A stretch of DNA of 64,000 nt from Kitasatospora sp. NBC_01287 (GTDB lineage Bacteria; Actinomycetota; Actinomycetes; Streptomycetales; Streptomycetaceae): assembly GCF_026340565.1 (NCBI RefSeq), contig NZ_JAPEPB010000001.1, positions 744,001 to 808,000 of the forward strand, in the 5' to 3' direction. The notes beneath the pieces are model-generated. The model had not been told where the DNA came from and searched no databases. It saw only the letters and a program-made list of their open reading frames with translations. Every line of letters begins with the position of its first letter. Position 1 is the stretch's first letter. Below, piece by piece: positions 8,277-16,607 of the stretch. The position numbers and the translations under genes were made by a program.

Positions 8277-8288
8277 TATGGCAGCTAA
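8277..8288. promoter_or_regulatory. Putative MarR operator, autoregulatory
   Basis: TATGGCAGCTAA, eight bases upstream of the marR-type ATG. Shares GGCAGCTAA with 7685-7693; the left arm is less perfect than in that copy. Confidence 0.55.
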
Positions 8289-8309
8289 TCACTTGCCCGG
8301 TCAAGCGGT

Positions 8310-9019
8310 TCACGTGCTCGCCGGGAGCGCCGCCCAGATCTGCCCGGCCAGCGGCCCGGGGGCCAGCGCGCCGTCCACCACCAGGTCGGCCCGGTGCCGC
8401 GCGGGCTCGACGTGCCGCTCGTGGGCGTCGCGGCGGTGCGCCAGGTAGTTGCTCAGCAGCACCTCCAGCGGGAAGCCGTCGCGCAGCACCTTGCGCTCGA
8501 TCTTGCGGGCCAGCCGCAGGTCGGCCGCCAGGTCCACGAAGACGTCCAGGCGGGCGCAGCGCGTGCGCGGGGCGACCCGCTCGGCGAAGAGCCCCTCCAC
8601 CACGACCACCGCCGCCCCGGCCAGCGCGGCGTCCGTGTCGCGGGCCAGGAGCTGTCCGGTCGATCTTGTCGGATCAGCGCGCGGTGTTGGGCGCCCGGCT
8701 GGGCGTGCGCTCGAGTCGTCCTCGTACTGGACGTACTTGGATGATTCGGGCGTGCGTCCAGCCGGGATGCCCGGCGCCGCGCGCCCGGCAAGATCGGCCG
8801 GACAGCTCCTGGTCTGGCGGCGTCGATCGAGCGCGGATCGCCGACGTCCAGGCGCCAGGTGCCCGCCCGGTCCGGCGCCCACACCCCGCTCTCCCGACCG
8901 GTGGCGTAGTAGTCGTCGCCGTGCAGCACCCGCACCGTGCGCGCCCCGGCGGTGGCGGCGAGCTCCGTCGCCAGCGTGGTCTTGCCCGCGCCGGCCCCGC
9001 CGGTCAGTGTCAGCAGCAT
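8310..9019 (-). pseudogene. Uridine-kinase-like gene interrupted by a palindromic insertion
   Basis: The 5' part starts at ATG 9019 with a P-loop (GGAGAGKTT, residues 7-15) and HGDDYYATG, as in uridine kinase/phosphoribulokinase-like P-loop kinases. The 3' part (to the stop at 8310) continues in another frame with VVVVEGLFAERV, DVFVDLAADLRLARKIERK and RHRADLVVDG, the usual second half of these kinases. Between them lies a 164-bp inverted repeat (8647-8810). The frame offset between halves is exactly what a 164-base insertion gives, and removing it leaves one open frame of about 181 codons. The intact enzyme would phosphorylate uridine or another small molecule. As it stands the gene is broken. 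Confidence 0.85.
8647..8810. mobile_element. 164-bp long-hairpin (MITE-like) insertion
   Basis: Two arms of about 71 bases (8647-8721 and 8739-8810) are inverted copies, beginning AGGAGCTGTCCGG at both ends, around a 17-base centre that itself contains GTAC/GTAC. The arms differ by 12 substitutions, a 4-base ATCA bulge (8673-8676) and a single-base bulge. All 12 substitutions keep G-U pairing in a plus-strand transcript. It encodes nothing and lies inside a kinase gene whose frame returns when it is removed. Such properties fit a non-autonomous element or an RNA-hairpin element. No clear target duplication is visible and no transposase is nearby. Confidence 0.8.
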
Positions 9020-9084
9020 CCGCCCATGGTGCCGGATCCCCCCTGCCCGCAGGGCCGGTGCCCCGGATAGGGCAGCATGGGCCC

Positions 9085-11574
9085 ATGTCTGCCACCTCCG
9101 TACTGACGCGTGCCGAGGCCGTCGAGCGCCACCGCCTGCTCAAGGTCCGCACCGCCGAGATCGACCTCGACCTCACCAAGGGTTCCGAGTTCTTCGGCTC
9201 CACCACGGTCATCCGCTTCTCCTGCGCCGAGGCGGGTGCGGCGACCTTCGTCGACGTCAAACCCGCCCGGCTGCACCGGGTGCTGCTGAACGGCATCGAG
9301 CTGGACGTCGCGGCGCTGGCCGCCGGGCGGTTCCCGCTCACCGGGCTGGCGGCGGAGAACGAGCTGACGGTCGAGGCGGACATGGCGTACTCGCACACCG
9401 GCGAGGGCATGCACCGCTACACCGACCCGGCCGACGGCGAGGACTACCTCTACACCCAGTCGTTCCTGGACGACGGCCCGCGGGTCTTCGCCTCCTTCGA
9501 CCAGCCCGACCTCAAGGCGGTGCACACGCTGTCGGTCACCGCGCCGGCGCGGTGGACCGTGGTCTCCAACGGGATCGCCACCCGGGGCGAGGCGGGCCGC
9601 TGGACCTTCGCGCCCACCCCGCCGATCAGCAGCTACCTGGTCTCGCTGGTCGCCGGACCGCTGCACTCGGTGCTCACCGAGCACGACGGCATCCCGCTGG
9701 GCCTGCACTGCCGCCGCTCGCTGGCCGCCCACCTGGACGCGGACGCGGCGGAGCTGCTGGAGGTCACCCGGCAGGGCTTCGACCACTACCACCGGGTCTT
9801 CCGCCACCGCTACCCGTTCGACAGCTACGACCAGTGCTTCGTCCCCGAGTTCAACGCCGGCGCGATGGAGAACCCGGGCTGCGTGACGCTGCGCGACGAG
9901 TACGTCTTCCGCTCCGCCGTGGCCGACACCGAGCGCGAGGAGCGCGCCATCGTCGTCACGCACGAGATGGCGCACATGTGGTTCGGCGACCTGGTCACCA
10001 TGAAGTGGTGGGACGACCTGTGGCTGAACGAGTCCTTCGCCGAGTACATGGCCTACACCGTCACCGCCGAGTCCACCCGCTTCACCGGTGCCTGGACCGG
10101 ATTCGCCGCCGCCCGCAAGACCTGGGGCTACGACGCCGACCAGCGGCCCTCCACCCACCCGGTGGCCCCCACGGCGGTCGAGGACACCGCGCAGGCGCTG
10201 CAGAACTTCGACGGCATCTCCTACGCCAAGGGCGCCTCCGCGCTGCGCCAGCTGGTCGCCTGGCTCGGCGAGGAGCAGTTCCTGGCGGGCGTCAACGACT
10301 ACTTCGAGCAGCACGCCTTCGGCAACGCCACGCTGGACGACCTGCTGCGCTCGCTGGCCGCCGCCAGTGGCCGGGACGTGCACGGCTGGGCCGAGCGCTG
10401 GCTGCGCACCACCGGCGTGGACACGCTGCGGATCGAGGGCGGACAGGTGCGGCACAGCGCCGGCGACGGGCGGCCGCGGCCGCACCAGGTGAGCGTCGGC
10501 CGCTACCTGCGCACCCCGGACGGCGCCTTGACGCTGGCCTCGCGCGAACCGCTGGAGCTGGCCGCGGCGCCCGCCGAGGTGAGCGTGCAGGACTCGGACC
10601 TGACCCTGCTGAACGACACCGACCTCAGCTTCGTCAAGGTCCGCCTGGACGAGCGGTCCTGGCAGACCGTGCGCGATTCGCTCGGCGCCGTGCCCGAGGA
10701 GCTGGCCCGGGCCGTGCTCTGGAGTTCGGCCCGCGACCAGGTCAGGGACGGCGAGTTGACGCCGGGCCAGTACCTGGAGCTGGTCGCCGCGCACCTGCCC
10801 GGGGAGTCCTCGGTCCACCTGGTCCAGGCGGTGCTGACCTTCGCCGGCGAGTTCGTGGTCGACCGCTGCCTCTCGCCCGCCCGGCGTCCGTGGGGGCTCG
10901 CCCTGCTGGCCGGCGTCCACCGCGCGCTGCTGAGCCGCACCGAGGGCTCGGCGGACGGCAGCGGCCTGCGCCTGCTGGCCGTGCGCGGCCTGCTCGCCAC
11001 CGCGGCGACCGAGGCCGAGACGGCCGAGCTGCGGGACTGGCTGGCGGCCGGCACCGTGCCCGGCGGCCCGGCACTCGACCCGGACCTGCGCTGGCGACTG
11101 CTGCTGCGCCTGTGCGTGCTCGGCGCGGCGGACGAGCCGGAGATCGCCGCCGAGTTGGCCCGCGACCCGAGCGCCACCAGCGAGGAGGGCGCGGCCCGCT
11201 GCCGCGCGGCCCGACCGCGGCGCGACGCCAAGGAGGCGGCCTGGGCCGCGCTGTTCCACGGGGAGCTCTCCGCCTACCTGGCCAACGCCACCACCGAGGG
11301 CCTCTGGCAGCCCGAGCAGGCCGAACTGCTGGACGACCTGACGCTGCGCTACTTCGAGGACGTGGTGGCCACCACCGCCGCGCGCGGCCCGGCGATGGCC
11401 TCGGTGCTCACCAGGCACGGCTTCCCGTCCTTCGCGGCCACCGGGGCCACGGTGCGGGCGGCCGAGGCCTGCCTGGCGCGCGAGGACCTGATCCCGGCCA
11501 CCCGGCGGGGCGTGCTGGACCAGCTCGACAACCTCCGGCGGGCGGCCAGGGCCCGTGCGGTGGACGGGAAATGA
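9085..11574 (+). CDS. pepN: Aminopeptidase N, M1 family zinc metallopeptidase
   Basis: An 829-residue cytoplasmic aminopeptidase that removes N-terminal residues from peptides. The exopeptidase motif GAMEN is at 259-263 and the zinc site HEMAH at 293-297 with the third ligand in NESFAEY (Glu316), the spacing expected for M1 enzymes. An N-terminal beta domain precedes and a long helical ERAP1-like C-terminal domain follows, giving normal length for actinobacterial PepN. Start ATG 9085 fits the family N-terminus; longer in-frame starts run into the opposite-strand kinase gene. Monocistronic, with a strong hairpin just downstream. Confidence 0.95.
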   Translation: MSATSVLTRAEAVERHRLLKVRTAEIDLDLTKGSEFFGSTTVIRFSCAEAGAATFVDVKPARLHRVLLNGIELDVAALAAGRFPLTGLAAENELTVEADMAYSHTGEGMHRYTDPADGEDYLYTQSFLDDGPRVFASFDQPDLKAVHTLSVTAPARWTVVSNGIATRGEAGRWTFAPTPPISSYLVSLVAGPLHSVLTEHDGIPLGLHCRRSLAAHLDADAAELLEVTRQGFDHYHRVFRHRYPFDSYDQCFVPEFNAGAMENPGCVTLRDEYVFRSAVADTEREERAIVVTHEMAHMWFGDLVTMKWWDDLWLNESFAEYMAYTVTAESTRFTGAWTGFAAARKTWGYDADQRPSTHPVAPTAVEDTAQALQNFDGISYAKGASALRQLVAWLGEEQFLAGVNDYFEQHAFGNATLDDLLRSLAAASGRDVHGWAERWLRTTGVDTLRIEGGQVRHSAGDGRPRPHQVSVGRYLRTPDGALTLASREPLELAAAPAEVSVQDSDLTLLNDTDLSFVKVRLDERSWQTVRDSLGAVPEELARAVLWSSARDQVRDGELTPGQYLELVAAHLPGESSVHLVQAVLTFAGEFVVDRCLSPARRPWGLALLAGVHRALLSRTEGSADGSGLRLLAVRGLLATAATEAETAELRDWLAAGTVPGGPALDPDLRWRLLLRLCVLGAADEPEIAAELARDPSATSEEGAARCRAARPRRDAKEAAWAALFHGELSAYLANATTEGLWQPEQAELLDDLTLRYFEDVVATTAARGPAMASVLTRHGFPSFAATGATVRAAEACLAREDLIPATRRGVLDQLDNLRRAARARAVDGK

Positions 11575-11580
11575 CGAAAG

Positions 11581-11628
11581 GTCAGCCGGATCCGGTCGGA
11601 TCGACCGGATCGACCGGATCCGGCTGAC
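11581..11628. terminator. Bidirectional hairpin terminator
   Basis: Perfect 18-bp stem (11581-11598 with 11611-11628) and a 12-base loop built from repeated GATCGACCG units, between the convergent pepN and dehydrogenase genes. No U tract, as common in actinobacteria. Confidence 0.85.
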
Positions 11629-11663
11629 CCGGCGCGCCCGGCGGCGGGCTCAGCGCCCGTGTC

Positions 11664-12524
11664 TCAGGCGGAGGTGTTGGCGGAGGTGTTGATGGTGCTC
11701 CAGTCCTGCCCGCCGCGCCCGTCCGCGAGGGCGGCGGCGAAGAGCGCGCGGACGCTCGCCAGGACCGGGAGATCGATCCGGTCGGCCAGCAGCGCCGCGT
11801 AGTCCAGGTCCTTGGCGGCCCACTCGGCGGAGAAGTTGATCGGCTCGGGTGGGGTGACCAGGCTGTTCCAGGCCTGCTGGGTGATCGCCCCGCCCGGGCG
11901 GTCGATCAGCGCCGGGCCGACCTGGCGCGGGTCCAGGCCCGCCGCGGTGGCCAGCCGGAGTGCCTCGCCGAAGCCGGCCAGGTGGATCGCCTGCAACGTG
12001 TTGAGCACCAGCTTGAACCGGGTGCCCGCGCCCACCGGGCCGAAGTGCTTGACCTCCCGGGAGATCGCCTCCAGGACCGGGGCGATCAGCTCCACGGCCG
12101 CGGCGTCGCCACCGGTGAGCAGCACCAGGTTGCCGCTGGCGGCGCCGGCGCTGCCGCCGGTGAGCGGCATGTCGAGGAAGGTCCGCCCGAGCTCCGCGCA
12201 GGCGGCGGCCAGCTCCTCGACCCAGCCGACCGACAGGGTCGCCGAGGTGATCAGCACGGCCTCGGCGCGGGCGCCGGCCAGGATGCCGTCGGGGCCCAGC
12301 CAGACCTGGCGCGAGGAGCTGTCGTCGGCGGTCACCTCGAAGACCACCTCGGCCCGCTCCACCGCCCGGGCGGGTGTGGCCGCCGGTTCGGCACCGGCCT
12401 CCGCCAGCGCGCGAGCCCGTTCGGGGCTGCGGTTCCAGACCACCACCCGGTGGCCGTGCTTGAGCAGGTTCTCCACCATGCCCCGGCCCATGATGCCCAG
12501 GCCCACCACTGCGACGTCCGCCAT
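11664..12524 (-). CDS. NAD(P)-dependent beta-hydroxyacid dehydrogenase-like protein
   Basis: A 286-residue member of the 3-hydroxyisobutyrate dehydrogenase/6-phosphogluconate dehydrogenase-like superfamily. The N-terminal Rossmann loop is VGLGIMGRGM (6-15). The substrate-binding segment DMPLTGGSAGAASG and the catalytic-Lys region FKLVLNTLQ are both present, followed by the all-helical C-terminal domain. ATG 12524 has GGGGAG nine bases upstream; a longer in-frame extension lacks homology-like sequence. It oxidises a beta-hydroxyacid or reduces the corresponding semialdehyde with NAD(P); the substrate is not apparent. Convergent to pepN, divergent from the acetyltransferase gene. Confidence 0.88.
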   Translation of the reverse strand: MADVAVVGLGIMGRGMVENLLKHGHRVVVWNRSPERARALAEAGAEPAATPARAVERAEVVFEVTADDSSSRQVWLGPDGILAGARAEAVLITSATLSVGWVEELAAACAELGRTFLDMPLTGGSAGAASGNLVLLTGGDAAAVELIAPVLEAISREVKHFGPVGAGTRFKLVLNTLQAIHLAGFGEALRLATAAGLDPRQVGPALIDRPGGAITQQAWNSLVTPPEPINFSAEWAAKDLDYAALLADRIDLPVLASVRALFAAALADGRGGQDWSTINTSANTSA

Positions 12525-12687
12525 CTCGACTCCCCTGCCGGTCAGTTCGTATCCACCGCGATCATCCATGATCGCACTCGAGCGGAACTCGACCGCGCCG
12601 CCCCCACCTCCGGCCCCGGCCCCGGCCCCGGCGGGCCACCGGAAAACCAGCCGACAGCGGAGCAGGCCGGATGGCAGGCTCGCCCCC

Positions 12688-13236
12688 ATGCTGCTCTTGA
12701 CCCCTCGCCTGCGACTGCGCCGCTTCGCCCCGGCCGATGCCCCCGCCCTCGCCGCCTACCGATCCGAACCCGCCATCGCGCGCTACCAGGGCTGGACCGC
12801 GCCGGTGCCCGCCGCCGAGGCCGACGCGCTGGTGCGGGACTTCGCCGCGGGCGACCCGGCGCGAGCCGGCTGGTGCCAGTACGCGCTGGAGCTCACCGCG
12901 AGCGGCGAGCTGGTCGGCGACCTGGGCGTGTGCCTGCACGAGAACCTGCGGCAGGCCGAGCTCGGCTTCACCCTCGCGCCCGAGCACCAGGGGCACGGCT
13001 ACGCGACGGAGGCGGTCCGCGCGGTGCTGCGCGACCTGTTCGAGCGGCGCGGGCTGCACCGGGTCTCGGCGGAGTGCGACGCGCGCAACCACGACTCCGC
13101 CCGTCTGCTGGAGCGGGTGGGGTTCCAGCTGGAGGGGCGGCGTCCGGAGCACACCTGGCTCAAGGGCGAGTGGACCGATGACCTGCTCTTCGGCCTGCTC
13201 GCCGAGCGCTGGGCGCGCCTGGCGGCAGGTCAATGA
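12688..13236 (+). CDS. GNAT-family N-acetyltransferase (RimJ/RimL-like)
   Basis: A 182-residue acetyltransferase using acetyl-CoA. It begins MLLLTPRLRLRRFAPADAPA, the standard opening of RimJ/RimL-type GNATs. The acetyl-CoA loop is in the segment HQGHGYATEAV (Q/R-x-x-G-x-G/A form), followed by HRVSAECDARNHDSARLLERVGF, the family's terminal motif. The start ATG 12688 was chosen for this N-terminus. Substrate could be a ribosomal protein alpha-amine or a small molecule. It lies divergent from the dehydrogenase gene and upstream of a secreted glycoside hydrolase. Confidence 0.9.
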   Translation: MLLLTPRLRLRRFAPADAPALAAYRSEPAIARYQGWTAPVPAAEADALVRDFAAGDPARAGWCQYALELTASGELVGDLGVCLHENLRQAELGFTLAPEHQGHGYATEAVRAVLRDLFERRGLHRVSAECDARNHDSARLLERVGFQLEGRRPEHTWLKGEWTDDLLFGLLAERWARLAAGQ

Positions 13237-13441
13237 CCGACCGGAGGACAAGTTGTGAGTAACCATCCGTGTGCTTAACGTACGTTTTGCCCGCCTTTGG
13301 CGGGACGATCCGTCGGGCTGCCACCTCCTGCCTACCCGTCGGCGGCCCCGGCTCACCGCAGACAGGCAGGAGTGCGCAGAGCCCGGTGCCCCGGGGAGAC
13401 CGCCGGGGGCACCGGGCGGCGGAGGCGTCTGGGAGCTGCCC
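13237..13441 (+). other. Leader region of the GH16 gene with micro-ORF and hairpin
   Basis: About 200 bases. A GGAGGA is followed after 6 bases by GTG 13255 and a 7-codon frame (M/VSNHPCA) ending in TAA at 13276-13278, which could be a leader peptide or chance. A small stem CCCGCC-TTT-GGCGGG lies at 13290-13304 and could end the acetyltransferase transcript. The rest shows nothing recognisable. Confidence 0.4.
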
Positions 13442-14884
13442 GTGCTTACTCGCAACTCACCCTCGCGCACCGGCATGCTCGCCGGTGCCCTGGCCGTCCT
13501 GGTGGCCGTGACCGCCGGCCCGGCCCACGCCCGGGACCGGGCGACAGCCCAGGTGACGCAGGACCGGCTCACCCCCACCACCGCCGTCGCCGACACCCCG
13601 GTGACCGCCCAGCTGACGGTCCATTCGAGCGCCTGCTTCACCGCCAAGGCCCTCGGGGTCGGCGTGCGCGACGCCAAGGGCGACAACCTCGACTTCCCCG
13701 GGAACCTGGGCAGCACCCAGATCTGCCCCACCGGGGTCAGCCTGACCACCGGCGCCCGTAGCTTCCCGGCCGGCACCTACCGGATCTTCGGCTTCTACCA
13801 GGACCAGGCCGGCGCCTGGAAGAACCTGCCCGAGCAGCAGCTCGTCGTCGGCGCCCGGGTCCCGATCGTCACCCAGGAGCAGCTCGGCCCGACCAGCGCG
13901 AGCGCCGACAGCCCGGTGACCGCCCAGCTGACGGTCCGTTCGAACTTCTGCTTCACCGTCCAGGCGCTCGGCATCGCGGTGCGTGACGCCCAGGACAACA
14001 ACCTCGACTTCCCCGGTGGCCTCGGCAGCACCCAGATCTGCCCCACCGGCCTGACCCTGACCACCGGCGCCCGCAGCTTCCCGGCCGGCACCTACCGGAT
14101 CTTCGGCTTCTACCAGGACCAGGCCGGCGCCTGGAAGAACCTCCCCGAGCAGCAGCTCACCGTCGGCGCGGCCAAGCCGCCCGGCCCGGTCTCGCCGGTC
14201 CCCGGCACCAGCCTGGTCTGGTCGGACGAGTTCGACGGCTCGCTCTCCAGCGCCAAGTGGAACCGCGTCAACAGCAGCGCGTACCGGTACGGCACCCACA
14301 ACCCGCAGGACGACAAGCTCGACCGGATCGACCCGAACGGCGTCAAGGTGGCGGGCGGTGTCGCCACCTTCACCGCCAGGCCCAGCACCTTCGCGCTGCC
14401 CGGCGGCGGCCGGGCCGCCTGGGACACCGGGCTGCTCACCACGGAGAACTCCGGCGAGCGGTTCATGGTCAAGACCGGCGACTACGCCGAGACCCGGGTC
14501 AAGTTGCCTTCGGGCCTCGGCGCCTGGCCGGCCCTGTGGACCTGGCGCGACGGCGGCAACGAGGTGGACTCCTTCGAGTACCACCCCGACAACCCGAACC
14601 TGCTGGAGCTGACCAACCACACCAGGCCGGCCCAGAAGTACTGGGAGAACAGGGACGCGGTGAAGCCCGACCAGTGGGTCACCATCGGCACCCGCTACGG
14701 CGCGAACTCGGTGGGGTGGTACATCAACGGCGTGAACGTCTTCGAGGACGGCAAGGGGGTCGGCGCGAACTGGTCGGCCTACCTGATCCTCAACCTGTCG
14801 ATCTGCTCCGGCGACTACCACCCGGACCCGGTCGGCACCAAGCCGGTCACCTTCGACGCGGACTACGTGCGGGTCTTCCGGTAG
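13442..14884 (+). CDS. Secreted GH16-family glycoside hydrolase with duplicated N-terminal domain
   Basis: A 480-residue exported protein. GTG 13442 has GGGAG seven bases upstream. The signal peptide runs to about residue 31 (hydrophobic core MLAGALAVLVAVTAG, AHA cleavage). Two near-identical domains of about 100 residues follow at roughly 38-137 and 143-242. Each has a paired-Cys beta-sandwich look with GSTQICPTG and SFPAGTYRIFGFYQDQAG. A C-terminal laminarinase-like catalytic domain begins at LVWSDEFDG. The GH16 motif E-x-D-x-x-E is EVDSFE (Glu374, Asp376, Glu379). It probably cleaves a beta-1,3- or mixed-linkage glucan or similar polysaccharide outside the cell. The duplicated domain may bind carbohydrate; that is inference. 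Confidence 0.88.
   Translation: MLTRNSPSRTGMLAGALAVLVAVTAGPAHARDRATAQVTQDRLTPTTAVADTPVTAQLTVHSSACFTAKALGVGVRDAKGDNLDFPGNLGSTQICPTGVSLTTGARSFPAGTYRIFGFYQDQAGAWKNLPEQQLVVGARVPIVTQEQLGPTSASADSPVTAQLTVRSNFCFTVQALGIAVRDAQDNNLDFPGGLGSTQICPTGLTLTTGARSFPAGTYRIFGFYQDQAGAWKNLPEQQLTVGAAKPPGPVSPVPGTSLVWSDEFDGSLSSAKWNRVNSSAYRYGTHNPQDDKLDRIDPNGVKVAGGVATFTARPSTFALPGGGRAAWDTGLLTTENSGERFMVKTGDYAETRVKLPSGLGAWPALWTWRDGGNEVDSFEYHPDNPNLLELTNHTRPAQKYWENRDAVKPDQWVTIGTRYGANSVGWYINGVNVFEDGKGVGANWSAYLILNLSICSGDYHPDPVGTKPVTFDADYVRVFR
13557..14172 (+). repeat. Intragenic tandem duplication, period 315 bp
   Basis: Two tandem copies of 315 bp (105 codons) in the GH16 gene. The 3' two thirds of each copy are almost identical in DNA, e.g. 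CGGCACCTACCGGATCTTCG at 13771 and 14086, while the 5' third has diverged. Confidence 0.85.
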
Positions 14885-14905
14885 CGGACCGCGCGGTGCA
14901 CGCCC

Positions 14906-14951
14906 GAGCCCGCCGGCCCGTCAGCTCGACAGCTGACGGGCCGGCGGGCTC
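14906..14951. terminator. Bidirectional terminator, 21-bp perfect stem
   Basis: Inverted repeat 14906-14926 with 14931-14951, perfect over 21 bp, loop CGAC, between two convergent genes. Confidence 0.9.
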
Positions 14952-14960
14952 TCCGCTGGG

Positions 14961-14993
14961 CGCTCAGCCCGGCGCTCAGCCCGGCGCTCAGCC
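14961..14993 (-). repeat. 12-bp tandem repeats containing a stop codon
   Basis: Nearly three copies of CGCTCAGCCCGG. On the minus strand every copy carries the TGA that ends the gene at 14988, so the terminal codons have been duplicated downstream of the real stop. Confidence 0.75.
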
Positions 14994-15473
14994 GTCGATC
15001 TGGATCTGGAACCCGTCCGTGTGGCCGCTCTGGTCCTGGTCGGCGGGGCTGCTGACACTCACCTGGCCACCGGTCAGCACGCCGGAGGCGTCCGGGGAGA
15101 TCTGCAGCGGCACCCGGGCGCTGGCCGTCTGCTCCGTCGGCAGGCCGGCCCGGAAGGTGCAGCTGACCGTGCGGCCGTCCGGCGCCGGCTCGCAGCTCTT
15201 CGGGAAGTAGGAGCCCGGCGGGACGGAGTCCTTCGGCGGCGCGCTCGCGCCGTCCGGCAGGCTGACGGTGAGGGTGAACTCGCCCGCGGCGCCGGGGCCG
15301 CCGTTGGCCACGGTCGGGTGGAGCACGGTCTGGCCACCGGCCGGCACCGGGTCGGGGTCCTCCTGCACCACCGTCAGATGGCCAGTTTCGGCCCGGATCA
15401 CGGTCGGCGCGGCGCCCAGCAGCGCGGCGACCGCGCAGCAGGTCCCCACCGTCATCACCATTCTGCGCAGCAT
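14988..15473 (-). CDS. Secreted protein with a DUF11-like Ig-fold domain
   Basis: A 161-residue protein with an N-terminal signal peptide (positive MLRR, hydrophobic core VMTVGTCCAVAALLGAAP). The mature part resembles a single DUF11/CARDB-type beta sandwich: VANGGPGAAGEFTLTVSLPDG is followed by a Cys pair around SCEPAPDGRTVSC and a C-terminal strand. There is no sorting signal or transmembrane tail, so it is probably released or loosely wall-associated. Function unknown; such domains usually act as surface or adhesion modules. Convergent to the GH16 gene. Confidence 0.75.
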   Translation of the reverse strand: MLRRMVMTVGTCCAVAALLGAAPTVIRAETGHLTVVQEDPDPVPAGGQTVLHPTVANGGPGAAGEFTLTVSLPDGASAPPKDSVPPGSYFPKSCEPAPDGRTVSCTFRAGLPTEQTASARVPLQISPDASGVLTGGQVSVSSPADQDQSGHTDGFQIQIDG

Positions 15474-15740
15474 TCGGTCACACCCTCACAGCAGTGGCAG
15501 GCTCTCGGACACCGCCACGCTAGGGCCGGCGCACCGGGACCGGGCGGCGCAACGCCAGGCGGCAGCCCCGTTCGGCGCACCCGGGGCGGTCCCGAACGGG
15601 GCTGTCGACGCGTCACCGAGGCGTCACCGAGGCCGGGGGCTGTCCACTGCGGCCCACCGCGGGCGCCGAGCCGCCCGCCGCCGGGATCGCCTATCGTCGT
15701 CTCCTGACAGGCGCTGTCCGCGGGCGAGGGGGATGGACGA

Positions 15741-16541
15741 ATGGACCAGACGGCGGGCGAGCCCACGTCGTTCTACCGGGACCTGGGCGAGGGGCGGTTC
15801 GAGAGCACCGGCTTCACCGCGGGGCCGTGGAGCCCGAAGGCGCAGCACGCCGGGCCGCCGTCCGCGCTGCTGGGCCGGGCGATGGAGCGGCACCAGGCGC
15901 GCGAGGGGTTCCGGATCGCCCGGGTGACGCTGGAGATTCCGCGACCGGTGCCGGTCGACGAGCTGGCGGTCGCGGTGCGCACCGTCCGGGCGGGCGCGCG
16001 CACCGAGCTGATCGAGGGCGAGATCACGGCGCGCGGCCAGGTCGTGATGCTGGCCCGGGCCTGGCGGGTGACGGCGAGCCCGGCGGACACGCCGGCCCTG
16101 CGCCCCGAACCGGCCGCGCCGCCGCTGCCCGCTCCGCAGCCGCCGCACACGCTGCGCGGCGCCTACCTGGACGGCTACATCGCGGCGATGGAGTGGCGCT
16201 GGCCGGCGGGCGGGGGCTTCGACCGACCAGGCCCCGGCGCGGCCTGGGCCCGCCAGCGGGTGCCGCTGGTGGCGGGCGAGCGGGACACCCCGCTGATCCG
16301 GGCGCTGACGCTGGCGGACAGCAACTGGGCGGTGGCCTTCGAGCTCGACCACGTCGGCCGACAGGTCATCAACACCGATGTCACGCTGGCCCTGCACCGC
16401 GACCCGGTGGGCGAGTGGCTCTGCCTGAGCGCGGCCACCACCGCCAGCCCGGCCGGCTCGGGCCTGGCGCTCGGGCGGCTGGAGGACCAGCTGGGCGACT
16501 GCGGCCGGGTGCTGCAGACGCTCTTCATCGCGGAGTGCTGA
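15741..16541 (+). CDS. Thioesterase-like (hot-dog fold) protein
   Basis: A 266-residue protein resembling TesB-like acyl-CoA thioesterases with a double hot-dog fold. The N-terminal domain carries WSPKAQHAGPPSALLGRAME, and the C-terminal domain carries DSNWAVAFELDHVG and NTDVTLALHRDPVGEWLCL, the region of the acid/amide catalytic residues in the family. Start ATG 15741 has a GAGGGGGAT sequence upstream. It would hydrolyse acyl-CoA; chain length is unknown. It stands alone, divergent from the small secreted protein and upstream of malR, with no sign of co-regulation. Confidence 0.8.
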   Translation: MDQTAGEPTSFYRDLGEGRFESTGFTAGPWSPKAQHAGPPSALLGRAMERHQAREGFRIARVTLEIPRPVPVDELAVAVRTVRAGARTELIEGEITARGQVVMLARAWRVTASPADTPALRPEPAAPPLPAPQPPHTLRGAYLDGYIAAMEWRWPAGGGFDRPGPGAAWARQRVPLVAGERDTPLIRALTLADSNWAVAFELDHVGRQVINTDVTLALHRDPVGEWLCLSAATTASPAGSGLALGRLEDQLGDCGRVLQTLFIAEC

Positions 16542-16559
16542 GCGGCGCCTGCAAAGGAT

Positions 16560-16584
16560 CGCAAAAAGTTGTAAGAAACTTGCG
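16560..16584. promoter_or_regulatory. Putative malR operator and promoter
   Basis: Inverted repeat CGCAA...TTGCG with inner AGTT/AACT. A TAGGAT -10-like box at 16595-16600 ends seven bases before the malR ATG, and there is no ribosome binding site, which suggests a leaderless, autoregulated transcript. Confidence 0.5.
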
Positions 16585-16607
16585 CTCACTGTCGTAGGAT
16601 CACCCGT

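Noticed and set aside
9010..11418. Long minus-strand frame opposite pepN
   Set aside because: Antisense shadow of a gene with clear M1 motifs; no recognisable domain.
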